Source: Helianthus annuus (lineage: Eukaryota > Streptophyta > Magnoliopsida > Asterales > Asteraceae). Taken from it: a stretch of 64,000 nucleotides of DNA. A model generated the notes under the pieces. It ran no database searches and was not told where the DNA came from. It saw only the letters and a list, made by a program, of their open reading frames with translations. The stretch covers positions 47,434,663 through 47,498,662 of the forward strand of contig NC_035441.2 of assembly GCF_002127325.2 (NCBI RefSeq). The letters are read 5' to 3'. The position numbers and the translations under genes are program-made. Each line of letters starts with the position of its first letter. Position 1 is the first letter of the stretch. This document shows, one piece after another, positions 34,735 to 44,258 of this stretch.

Positions 34735-36143
34735 AAATTTCGTCCCGAAATTTAATTCTAGAGGAAGCTTGTGAAGACAACTGTGATTGTTTTGCTTTCT
34801 AATGAATCCTCCGTTTCCCAAATAAAACTCTAGGTCACGTTTAGATTCTTAACGAATCTGTTAACTGCCAAAATGTCGTTGTTGTAGTAACGAAAACATG
34901 GGGTTTGAACAACGGATAGGATAATGTTTCCTATGAAGACTATTATAGGAAACTTGTGTGTGCTCGAAATCAGAGTCGGAGAAGGCAAAATAAGATAACA
35001 TTGGTCAAGGTCCAGGACTTCTAGTAATTTAAATAACGCTACTTTCGCAATGTAATAAGGAACACTTATATATAGGAAGTACCAGCTGCGTATCCACCAT
35101 GCCCTTTTTACATTGTTCCCGTCTCGTTATTCTCATCACTATAGGTCTTAACACATGACAAAACTTGCTGTGGTTTCTGTGCACTGAATTCCATAATTAC
35201 GTATGCATCCAGAATTACGTAATTCCTTGCACAGTCCGCACAGTTCATTTCATAATGTGTAGGGTAAAATCAATCGAATAAACATGAAATGACTTGACTA
35301 GATCACCAAAAGATCTTTTTAATTAAATCAACGAACGATCTTTTTAACTAGATCAACACATGATCTCCTTATCTAGATCGTCGTATGATCTCTTTAAATA
35401 GACCATTTAAGGGATCTTTATAACTCGGAACCAAATAATCGTTTTGAATCAGCACTTTGGAATCCAAGGTTCTTACTATTTGCATAGAAGCCCCTTAAGG
35501 ATTTAAGAAGGTGCTTTAAGTATCCTTCTGAGAATCTAACATATGAAAATACGAAAGAGTCTACCAGGACTTAGATAATGAGCTTTAGAATTTCACATAA
35601 ACACAAAATCACCAAATTGTGTATTCGTTAATTTAGTTATCAGCTCGTTTGTGAATTAATGCATTTTGAAGTACACTAGAAATCCAATCACGGACTTCAA
35701 TTAGTACTTTAAAATATCCTCAAGAATCTAACTATGAAGATAGGAAGATCTTATAAGGATTTGGAATTTGGTTCTGTCGTGTTATAACTTTCGTATTAGT
35801 ACACATAAAGAATCCAATTAAGGATTTACGATAGTACCTTTTGATATCAAATCAAAGATTTGAAATGGTACTTCAAGTATCTGATTAAGAATTGCACCTG
35901 TACTTTGTTTCTTAAAAGAAACTAGTAGTTAGGATTTTTGGGGAGATCACAAATGATCATAGAATAAAGGAATCAGTTTGTTCTGATAAGAACATGGTTC
36001 TTTGGTGTCGGTATTGTAGGGGTATGTCGACACACACACACAATCGTATCAGTTTTGGAAATAAAATTGGAACAACCATTTTATTTATAATAACTAAATT
36101 GTCTCAAATGTCAAAAGATAATAAACAAAGGAAATACAAAAGT
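34735..36143 (-). other. E1 non-coding internal region replacing pol
   Basis: About 1.4 kb between the gag fragment and the polypurine tract. I find no reverse transcriptase, RNase H or integrase motif in any frame. Apart from about 60 bp next to the polypurine tract it has no counterpart in E2. It holds five 25-bp repeats (35301-35425), then about three loosely related copies (near 35488, 35690 and 35810) sharing AAGGATTTA, TAGTACTTT and TATCC-like words, and a short CA run near 36030. The make-up is like that of large non-coding, trans-mobilised LTR elements. Confidence 0.75.
35301..35425. repeat. Five 25-bp tandem repeats in E1 internal region
   Basis: Units start exactly at 35301, 35326, 35351, 35376 and 35401. 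Each begins with GATCA, AATCA, GATCG or GACCA and has GATCT at about its 12th base followed by a T-rich stretch. Spacing is exact although units differ by several bases, so this is an old but length-constrained array. Confidence 0.88.
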
Positions 36144-36406
36144 TTAATTGTTCACTACTGCATCGTCATTTGCATTTGCCTCTTTTATGTTAAATGCCCG
36201 TCCGTGTGCTGGATTTGCATTAACAAGTCTCGGGCAATTGTTCCGGTAGTGAGTAAGATCACCACAGTTATAGCATGATCCAGGTGGAAATTGTGCTTGA
36301 ACAACTGTAGGATTTGCAGCATTCTGGTTTTGGATAACATGGCGACATGTATTGACCAAGTGTCCCAAACGCCCACAGTGGGGTACACTTGTGACACGGT
36401 GTCTGA
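36144..36406 (-). pseudogene. gag: E1 gag C-terminal fragment (zinc knuckles)
   Basis: The minus-strand frame encodes a damaged first knuckle (PHCGRLGHLVNTC) and an intact CCHC knuckle CYNCGDLTHYRNNC, then a tail ending in DDAVVNN and a stop. The similar E2 protein continues after DNEVVN into protease, so E1 is truncated exactly at the gag/protease border. The frame runs upstream into LTR sequence at 36407-36413, where TCAATTG is shared by LTR and gag sides, a microhomology deletion joint. It is a nucleocapsid remnant without capsid. Confidence 0.85.
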
Positions 36407-37578
36407 TCAATTGAGAGAGCTCCAAAGCAGATGTAAAGTAGAGAAGAGAGGAATGAGCAATGAACAAGTGAATGGAGTGGCCTATTTATACTTGTTGTTG
36501 ATCAACAAGATCATGACAAGTGGTTTGTTTAGCCATTAAGCAATGAATCACAACCATACATGTGTTAGGGACAGCTGGTATTACTTGGAGAGCACATAAA
36601 CTTGCTCAACATTCCAAGAAAAATGCATAAACAGTCCCTGAACTATGAAATAGCAGCAAAAACAAACTTTCTGGAACTGGGCATTCTGACGCGGCCCGCG
36701 TAAGAAATGGGAGAGGGCTTACGCAGCCCGCCTGGGCTCCCCAGATCAGCAACAGTTTGATATATTGACAGCTTTAGTCCCTGCATGCATTCGAGTCCAT
36801 TTCAGGCCTTTTTGACCCCCGTTAAGCCATTTTCAAGGCTCTACAAGGTCAATGAAGTTTAGAGGACTCAAAATATGCTCGAAACACTCTCGGATGTCGG
36901 CTCGTTTGGTCGTACGGTCGCGTTGTTCGTTAAACTACGACAAAACTCAAACGGACGCGAAAACGAACCAAATTAAGCGATGAATGGGATTTTTGCATGC
37001 CGATCACTAAAATAAAAATATTTTAGTGTGTACAAAAATTTTGGATGTCCAGATGTGTCCAGAACGTAAGATATGCGCGAAAATGCAAACTTACGCCGTT
37101 TTTGACACTTTTAGTCCCTGTAAGATCATATAAGCATGTTTTCGCACACCGAACCTATCAAAGCTTATTTCTAAGCTATGTTTAGGTTATATATGGTATG
37201 TTTAGCTTATGATCAAGTTCCAGACTGAACGTTAGCTTACGAATCGGTATAGTTTCGCAGTTTGACGCAAATAGTCCCTGCGATCGAATAAACTTGTTTT
37301 TGTCATACCAAACCTTCCAAAACTTATTTCTAAGTTATGTAAAGGTTATTTAAGGTATGTTAAGCCTATTTCATCATTCCGGAGTGTTTGTCGCGTTAAA
37401 CTGATTACGTTTACGCGCCAGTGCGCGTATAACTTTCCAGAAAGCGATTTAAAGCTCGGAATTGAACAAGAATTGATATGTGCAAAAGATATACCTATTT
37501 ATACAAATCCCAAGTATGAAACACAATATTTCATTGACTTGACATTTGTTTGGTGTTCGTGGTGACACAGGTGTCACA
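36407..37578 (-). mobile_element. E1 5' LTR, truncated (1172 bp kept)
   Basis: Matches 33547-34717 of the 3' LTR with about 17 differences by eye. It keeps the U3 start (TGTGACACCTG on the minus strand) and a good TATA box, TATAAATAG, at 36490-36482. It loses the rest of R-U5 and the primer site through a deletion joined at TCAATTG. The TATA box remains, but the gag frame behind it lacks its start. Confidence 0.9.
36482..36490 (-). promoter_or_regulatory. TATA box of E1 5' LTR
   Basis: TATAAATAG on the minus strand, about 1.09 kb into the LTR. The 3' LTR copy at 33622-33629 has lost one base (TATAATAG). Placement matches the E2 LTR TATA box at 43651. Confidence 0.65.
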
Positions 37579-37832
37579 AAAAGTATTCGTAAACTCAATC
37601 ACACGTGTATATGTTGACATTTAAGTGATATACAGTCAAGAAAATCAAGAGCAATGGTGATATATGTGCGGATTAGACACCAAAAAATAAACACTCAAAA
37701 AATGGCTACAATACAAGGAATGTGTTTAGTGACGACAACAGATTCCTAATTGATGGAGAAAGGTCTGGGGGCAAGAAAAGCTACTTCCATAAGGTTTTCA
37801 AGTGTTTTTCGCTCGACGATTCCATTCTTGGG
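37579..37832. repeat. Satellite fragment between E1 and E2
   Basis: Begins with the right AAAAG duplication, then CGTAAACTCAATCACAC and a C-type monomer (GACGACAACAGATTCC). It ends at TTCCATTCTTGGG, where E2 leader sequence starts. TCTTGGG (37826-37832) fits both sides, a 7-bp microhomology. Confidence 0.9.
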
Positions 37833-38026
37833 GTGTGTGTTCTCTTATAGGCGAGCATGTCTTCAGCGATACATTAGTTTGACCCATTTGCTTTGATTAG
37901 TCACTGCGTGTCATTTGTTTGTTCGAGGTAACGAACGAATGATCGCCTTACTTGTGTTTTGTCAGTATTTTCAATGCCTCTTTTTCTTTTCAACCTCGCT
38001 CGTTTCCTCTGTTTCCATGTTAGACA
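37833..38026 (+). other. E2 leader, copy 1 (truncated 5' end)
   Basis: About 190 bp matching 60404-60588 ahead of the second gag (TTATAGGCGAGCATGTCTTC). The primer site and upstream leader are absent, cut at the satellite joint. Confidence 0.85.
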
Positions 38027-39109
38027 ATGCCTCCTCGACGCGATGCTCGAACTTTTACTGCTGAAGAAGTCACAACCCTTGTCTCTCAACAAATGGCTGC
38101 TGTGCTTCCAGGCATTGTGACCCAAATCCACAAGCTATACAACAACAACAACAACAATAATGCACCGTGTAATTTCAAGAATTTCAATTCTGCGAAGCCG
38201 CTAAAGTTTTATGGGTCACAAGGAGCAACTGCGCTCCTGCAGTGGTTTGAGAGTATCGAGAGCAGATTCAGACATGTGCAGCGTCCGAATGCGCGTAAGG
38301 TTGAATTTGCATCAAGCGTTTTTGAGAAGCGAGCGCTTACCTGGTGGAATGGTGTTATGTGCGATAGGGGTGCCGAAGTGGCATTGGCACAAACATGGGA
38401 AGAGCTTCGAGCTCTCAAGATGAAAGAGTTTTGTCCCCGTCATGAAATCCGAGCTTTGGAGCGAGAGTTTGACGATCTAAAACAGGATGGGGGCGAACAC
38501 CGTGCGTATATGGATCATTTTGAGGAACTCAGTCTGTTGTGCCCCACTGTGGTTACCCCTCTGGAGAAAGCAATCGAGAGATATATCGATGGTTTACCCG
38601 ATTCCATACAAGATATTGTGACCGGCGTTAATCCTACTACCTTTCATCACGCGATCGAGTTGTCTGCTACCCTGACTGAGTCTCAAGTCAGGAAGGGTAA
38701 ACTCACCCGCAAAGGTGATAAAAAGAAGTCGACCGATTCTGAAAAGGAAAAGGGTAAGGGAAAGAAAGGTGAGTCGTCGAAGAAGTCGAGAAAGCGAAAG
38801 GGTGCCCAGAACATTGCTGTTACGGCATAGACTGATCAGAACCCACCGGCTCGGCCACCTGCGGAGAAGGTATATGCTGGTACCGCACCCCATTGTGCTC
38901 GCTGCAATGGTCACCATGTTGCACATCAAGCTTGTAAGCAATGCACAACGTGTGGAAAACTTGGGCATTTGGCCAATATTTGTCGTATGGGACAAAATCA
39001 GGTTGCCTAAGTTCAAGCTCCGGTTCAGGGGAATGCTGCGAGATTCCCACCGGGTTCATGTTTTAATTGTGTAGAGTTTGGTCACTTCCGCAACAACTAT
39101 CCGAGGCTG
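38027..39109 (+). pseudogene. gag: E2 gag copy 1, with stops
   Basis: Starts MPPRRDARTFTAEEVTTLVS at 38027. The gag core spans about residues 60-205 (GSQGATALLQWFE, RALTWWNGV, EFCPRHE), after an Asn run coded by AAC/AAT repeats. TAG at 38828-38830 stands where copy 2 has CAG, and TAA at 39008-39010 where copy 2 has CAA, both C-to-T changes. The first CCHC knuckle (CTTCGKLGHLANIC) is intact. The second has lost its last Cys (CFNCVEFGHFRNNY). It is a capsid/nucleocapsid gene inactivated by point mutations. Confidence 0.88.
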
Positions 39110-39640
39110 GTGAATGTAAACGCGAATGCTAATGCGAACGTCAATGCGAATGTGAATCCCGCTCGTGGGAGAGCATACAATTTGAATGCAAACGAAGCAA
39201 GGGCCGACAACGAGGTGGTTAATGGTACGTTTCTTGTTAACAATCGACCTGCATCTATTCTTTTTGATTCTGGAGCCGATAGGAGTTTTGTTTCATTGTC
39301 TTTTGAACCTTTGCTTGCGATGCCTAGAACTAAACTGAGGAAACCCTTATCTGTCGAAGTTGCTACTGGTAAACCTCTTGTTCTCGATTCTGTTATTCGT
39401 GATTGTCAGTTGAACCTTGATAACCATCTTTTTCCTATTGACCTCACACCGATGCAACTTGGGAGCTTCGACATTATCGTTGGAATGGATTGGTTAACCA
39501 AACACCACGCTGAGGTGGTTTGTTTCGATAAGGTTGTTCGTATTCCTTTGTCTTCTGGCGATGTTCTGGAAGTTCATGGCGAGAAACCTTCAGGTGGATT
39601 GAAGCTTATGTCGTGTATGGAAGCCCAAAGGTATTTGTGA
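39110..39640 (+). pseudogene. E2 protease region, copy 1
   Basis: Open for 176 codons. It starts with an Asn-Ala linker, followed by VNGTFLVNNRPASILFDSGA with the aspartic active site D-S-G, and later FDIIVGMDWL. It would cut the gag-pol polyprotein in the particle. The frame ends at TGA 39638-39640 after EAQRYL, where related elements read on into reverse transcriptase. Confidence 0.85.
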
Positions 39641-40556
39641 AAAGGATATATCGCTTTTCTAGCACATGTCACCGAGGAGAAAAGCAAGAGCAAGGGATTA
39701 TCCAGAGGTGTTTCCTGATGAACTGCCTGGTTTGCCTCCAGTTCGTCAAGTCCAGTTTCATATTTACCTTGTACCCAATGCCAACCCAATTGCAAAAGCG
39801 CCTTATCCTCTTGCACCGTCGGAGATGCAAGAGTTATCGGAACAGCTTCAAGAGTTGTCTGATAAAGGATTCATCCGTCCGAGTTTTTCGCCTTGGGGAG
39901 CTCCTGTCCTCTTCGTGAAAAAGAAAGATGGGTCTTTTCGAATGTGTATCGATTATCGTGAGCTTAATAAGCTTACCATCAAGAATCGATATCCCCTACC
40001 TTGAATTGATGATCTCTTTGACCAGCTGCAAGGTGCTTCATGCTTTTCCAAGATCGACCTGCGTTCTGGGTATCATCAACTTCGTGTTCTCGAAGAAGAT
40101 ATACCCAAAACTGCTTTCCGCACAAGATATGGGCATTATGAGTTCACTGTCATGCCTTGTGGTTTGACAAATGCTCCAGCTATCTTTATGGACTTCATGA
40201 ATAGGGTCTGTAAACCTTATTTAGACAAGTTCATTATTGTGTTCATCGACGATATTCTAGTCTATTCGAAGTCTCGAGCCGAGCACGAGCAACACCTTCG
40301 CTTAACATTGGAACTCCTGAAGAAGGAACAACTTTTCGCTAAATTCTCCAAGTGTGAATTCTGGCTTAAATAAGTTAAATTCTTGGGTCATATAGTCAAT
40401 GAGCAGGGTATTCATGTGGATCCATCCAAGATTGTTGCTATTAGAGACTGGAATACACCAACAACACCTACAGAGATTTGATCTTTTCTCGGTCTTGCTG
40501 GTTATTATCGTCGATTTATTTCCAATTTCTCAAAGATCGCGGTTCCACTCACTGCT
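39641..40556 (+). pseudogene. E2 reverse transcriptase, several stops
   Basis: All blocks are readable: [84 protein letters not shown] (catalytic FIDD present), HIVNEQGIHVDPSK. Stops at 40002-40004 (TGA), 40371-40373 (TAA) and 40479-40481 (TGA) break it. TGA at the first and third fits loss of an Arg CGA codon. The domain order and linker match E3 pol, so this was a normal Tekay-type polymerase. Confidence 0.88.
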
Positions 40557-41312
40557 TTGACTCAGAAGAATAAGCCTTTTGAGTGGGGACCCAAGCAAGA
40601 AGAAGCGTTTCAAACACTGAAGCAGAAGTTATGTAATGCTCCTGTTCTATCTCTGCTCGATGGAAACAATGATTTCGTTGTCTATTGCGATGCGTCCAAC
40701 TTAGGCCTTGGTTGCGTTCTCATGCAACAAGGTAAGGTTATTGCATATGCGTCAAGACAGCTGAAAATTCATGAGAAGAACTACACAACTCATGATCTTG
40801 AGTTGGGAGCGGTGGTTTTCGTGCTGAAAATCTGGAGACACTACCTCTATGGAACGAAGTGTGTGGTTTTCACAGACCATAAAAGTCTCCAGCACATTCT
40901 TGATCAGAAAGAGCTGAACATGAGGCAACGATGTTGGGTCGAACTCTTGAGCGATTACGATTGCGAGATTCGTTACCATCCTGGTAAGGCGAATGTCGTA
41001 GCTGTTGCGCTTAGTCGAAAGGAGCGAGTCAAGCTTCATTCTGTTCAAACTCTATCTGATCTCCAAACTCGTGTCCTTCAAGCTCAACAATTTTGTGTTT
41101 CACAAAATTTGATAGGTAAGGAATTTCCACGTCAGCTTGAGCTTAAACTCGAAGCGAAAGACGATAGGTTGCTCTACTTCAAGGATCGTTTGTGGATTCT
41201 GAAACAAGACGATCTTCGCACCTTGGTAATGGATGAATTTCACAAGTCTCGATATTCTATCCATCCTGGTGCTGATAAAATGTACAAGGATCTTCGTACT
41301 AAGTTCTGGTAG
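40557..41312 (+). pseudogene. E2 RNase H and integrase N-terminus
   Basis: Open for 251 codons. RNase H shows [19 protein letters not shown] and [10 protein letters not shown], but the last catalytic Asp is replaced: [11 protein letters not shown] where E3 has [11 protein letters not shown]. The frame goes on to the integrase zinc region ([15 protein letters not shown]) and stops at TAG 41310-41312 in place of a Trp codon. So apart from the stop, RNase H has lost a metal ligand. Confidence 0.85.
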
Positions 41313-42502
41313 CCTGGTATGAAGAAGGATGTGGCCTTATATGTATCGAAATGCCTAACTTGTCTCAAATTCAAGGTTGAACATCAACGACCTTCTGGTT
41401 TGCTTGTACAACCAGAGATACCGGTTTGGAAGTGGGAGAACATTGCGATGGATCTCATCACTAAGTTACCACGTACATCTAAAGGTCATGATGTTATTTG
41501 GGTTGTTATCGATCGATTAATGAAATCAGCTCATTTTATTCCGATTCGCAAGGATCTATCTGCTGATAAACTTGCAAAGATTTATGTTGATGAGATTGTA
41601 TCATGACATGGTTTTCCTTTGGATATCATTTCCAATTGTGATGCTCGGTTTTCATCTCATTTTTGGAAGACCATACAATCTGTTATAGGAACCCAACTGA
41701 ATCTAAGCACTGCTTATCATCCCCAAACAGATGGTCAATCTGAGCGAACGATTCAAACTTTGGAGGATATGCTTAGAGCATGCGTGATAGATTTTGGTGG
41801 TAATTGGGATTCTCATCTTCCATTGATTGAGTTCTCTTATAACAATAGCTATCATGCTAGTATTAATATAGCACCCTTCGAAGCTCTCTACGGTCGAAAA
41901 TGTCATTCACCTGTCTGTTGGAATGAGATCGGTGAAGCTTCGCTTACTGGACCTGAGCTCGTTCTGGAATCAACAGACAAAATCAAGAAAATCCGCGATA
42001 ATCTTGTGACAGCTCGAAGCCGTCAAAAGAGTTATGCGGATATGCGACGCAAGCTCTTAGAATTTCAAGTCAGAGATCGTGTCCTACTCAAGGTTTCACC
42101 TTGGAAAGGAGTCGTGAGATTTGGAAAGAAAGGAAAACTTGCTCCTCGATATGTGGGACCATTTAAGATTGTGGAAAGGATTAGGAAGGTTGCCTATCGA
42201 CTAGAGCTACCTCCAGAGCTTGGGAATAATCACCCGACTTTTCACGTGTCCAATCTGCGACAGTGTTTAGCTGACGTTGATCTTCACATTCCTCTCGACG
42301 ATATCCAAATCGATGAAACGATGCACTTGTCGAGAAACCTGTGGAGATCGTGGACCGTACTTTCAAACAGTTGAAGAACAAACGAATTCAATTGGTCAAA
42401 GTTCGTTGGGAGTCCAAACGTGGCCCAGAGTTTACTTGGGAACGTGAGGACCAGATGAAGGCGAAATATCCGCAATTGTTTTCACAAGCTTCCTTTAGTT
42501 AA
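41313..42502 (+). pseudogene. E2 integrase core and chromodomain
   Basis: Zinc-region cysteines CLTC, then MDLITKLP (first Asp); a TGA at 41604-41606 follows DEIVS; then ISNCDARF (second Asp) and [16 protein letters not shown] (Glu). A one-base loss near 42328 shifts the frame. The C-terminal chromodomain continues in the other frame (KVRWESKRGPEFTWEREDQM) to TAA at 42500-42502. Chromodomains of this type are known to direct chromovirus integration to heterochromatin, which fits the location. Confidence 0.85.
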
Positions 42503-42523
42503 AATTTCGGGACGAAATTTCCT

Positions 42524-42538
42524 GAAGTAAGGGGAGAC
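42524..42538 (+). other. E2 polypurine tract
   Basis: GAAGTAAGGGGAGAC directly before the LTR start TGTGACAACTG, with AAATTTCGGGACGAAATTT upstream as in E1. Confidence 0.87.
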
Positions 42539-43650
42539 TGTGACAACTGTGTTCTATAGTCGTGGTTCAGTGTAAAAAAATGATGATTATTAATAAAAAA
42601 ATGTGCTTTGGTGTTATTATATGTGTTTTTGTGTTATTATGTGTGTAAATGTGTTTGGTGATTTTTCAATTTGATTCGATTCCGATTTCAAGCTCTAAAT
42701 CGCTTCTAGAAGGTTATACGCGCACCAATGCGTAAATATAACCAGTTTAATGCAACAAACACTCCGAAATAGTGAAATAGGCTTAACATACCTTAAATAA
42801 CCTCCACATAACTTAGAAACAAGTTTTGGATGGTTTGGTGTGTTGAAATCAAGTTTGTTCGATCGGAGGGACTATTTGTGTCAAACTGCGAAACTATACC
42901 GATTTGTATAGTAACGAACATTCCGGAACTTGATCATAAGTTAAACATACCCTAAATATCCTTTACATAGCTTATAAATAGGCTTTGAGGGGTTCGGTAT
43001 GCTAAAATAAACTTTATTGATCAATAGGGACTAAAAGCGTCAAAAAGTGCACAATTTTGCATTTTCGCGCATATCTTACGTTCTGAATATATCCGGACAT
43101 CCAAAAATTTATGTAAGCATTAAAATATTTTATTTTAGTGTTTGGCATTATAAAAATCCATTCGTCACTTAAATTGGATCGTTTTTGCGTTCGTTACGAC
43201 TTCCGTCGTAATTAACCGAACAACGCAACCACACGACCAAACGAACCGACATCCGAGATATTTTTGAGCATGTTTTGAGTTCCCTATACTTTAACTTCAT
43301 TTTAGAGCCTTGAAATGAGGTTAACGGGGCTTAAACGTGTCAAAAATGGGCCGAAATGCCAGATTCTCAAGTGCAGGGACCATTTTGCAATTTCTGGAAA
43401 GTATGCCCAGGCGGGTCGCGTGAGTGTTGTGGTCCTGCTTACGCCGGCCGTGTGAGAGGCCCAGATCAGCAAAAATTCTGTTCCAGCTGTTACCAGCTGT
43501 TCCACACCCTTTGCACCTTGTTTTGATCAATCTATGGGCCATTTTTGATGGTTTTCAAGTGCCCATGGTATCCAAATACCATGTGCCCACTTGTACGGAC
43601 GAGATCGAAGCACGTTTTTCGACGAACGATCTTAACGGTACTTGAATTCC

Positions 43651-43658
43651 TATAAATA
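43651..43658 (+). promoter_or_regulatory. TATA box of E2 LTR
   Basis: TATAAATA, followed by a C-rich stretch, about 1.1 kb into the LTR and 159 bp before the first conserved stem. Confidence 0.65.
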
Positions 43659-43809
43659 CCCACCCCCACTTCCTCCCAAAGCACACTTGAATCTGATTTT
43701 GGCTCTCTAAGTTGAAGTTTATGCTTCATACCTGAGAGTAAATCAGATCAAGAGCTTGCGGGGACCTTCTGTAAGTATTCTTTCGTTCTTTTCATTCGTT
43801 TTTATCGTT

Positions 43810-44258
43810 AAAGTCAAACTGCGTTTGACTTTCTGCATTAACCAATTTATGGTCAACGCGAAGTTCGTTTGAACTTCATAACGTGAGCGTAATCACGATG
43901 GTTATAGTCCCTAGTGACTATACCTACTGATTACCACGTTATCTAGGCTCAGTGACGAGTCGTAGTTTCGGCCAAAATGCGTTTTCTCATGTATTTTGTA
44001 ACCAAACTACTCTAGGGTATCAAAACCGTTTGTTTTGATATCAAAACCTGTTTTCTAACTTAACTAAACATGTTCTAGCATGTTTAGCTCGTCACTTTTT
44101 AGATTAGTGCTTGTGTAGAGTCGAAAGTCAAGCGGACTAAACACCCGCTTAGACTTTCGAACACGACCCGTGTGGTCGATCATTAGGATCCGACCAAACA
44201 TGTTTAGTGACCATAGTAGCGTAGGGAATAACCTTCTGAGGTTATACCTTATGGTCAC
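43810..44258 (+). other. Conserved stem-loop series in E2 LTR (R-U5)
   Basis: Arms in order: AAAGTCAAAC / GTTTGACTTT (43810, 43823); GAAGTTC / GAACTTC (43860, 43871); GTAATCA / TGATTAC (43889, 43928) around GGTTATAGTC / GACTATACC; TATCAAAAC / GTTTTGATA (44018, 44032); CTAAACATG / CATGTTTAG (44064, 44079); TCGAAAGTC / GACTTTCGA (44121, 44152) around AAGCGG / CCGCTT; TGGTCG / CGACCA (44173, 44191); GTGACCATA / TATGGTCAC (44207, 44250) around ATAACCT / AGGTTAT. E1 has the same order on its minus strand. Several arm differences between E1 and E2 are compensatory. Confidence 0.82.

Larger units (their letters stand above)
21475..37578 (-). mobile_element. E1: non-autonomous Ty3/Gypsy chromovirus, minus strand
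   Basis: The outer ends are TG and CA, flanked by AAAAG duplications. Reading on the minus strand: partial 5' LTR (37578-36407), gag fragment (36406-36144), about 1.4 kb of non-coding DNA with tandem repeats, polypurine tract (34734-34718) and a full 3' LTR (34717-21475) split by E4. The primer site, the 3' two thirds of the 5' LTR, the gag N-terminus and all of pol are missing. LTR ends match those of E2, so both are one family. About 17 differences by eye over 1171 bp shared by the two LTRs (about 1.4%) make it older than E4, as nesting requires. It cannot encode its own enzymes. Confidence 0.92.

Noticed and set aside
38209..39059. Several overlapping ORFs on both strands over gag copy 1
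   Set aside because: Shadows of gag: none has the knuckles or gag core, and the sense frame explains the sequence.
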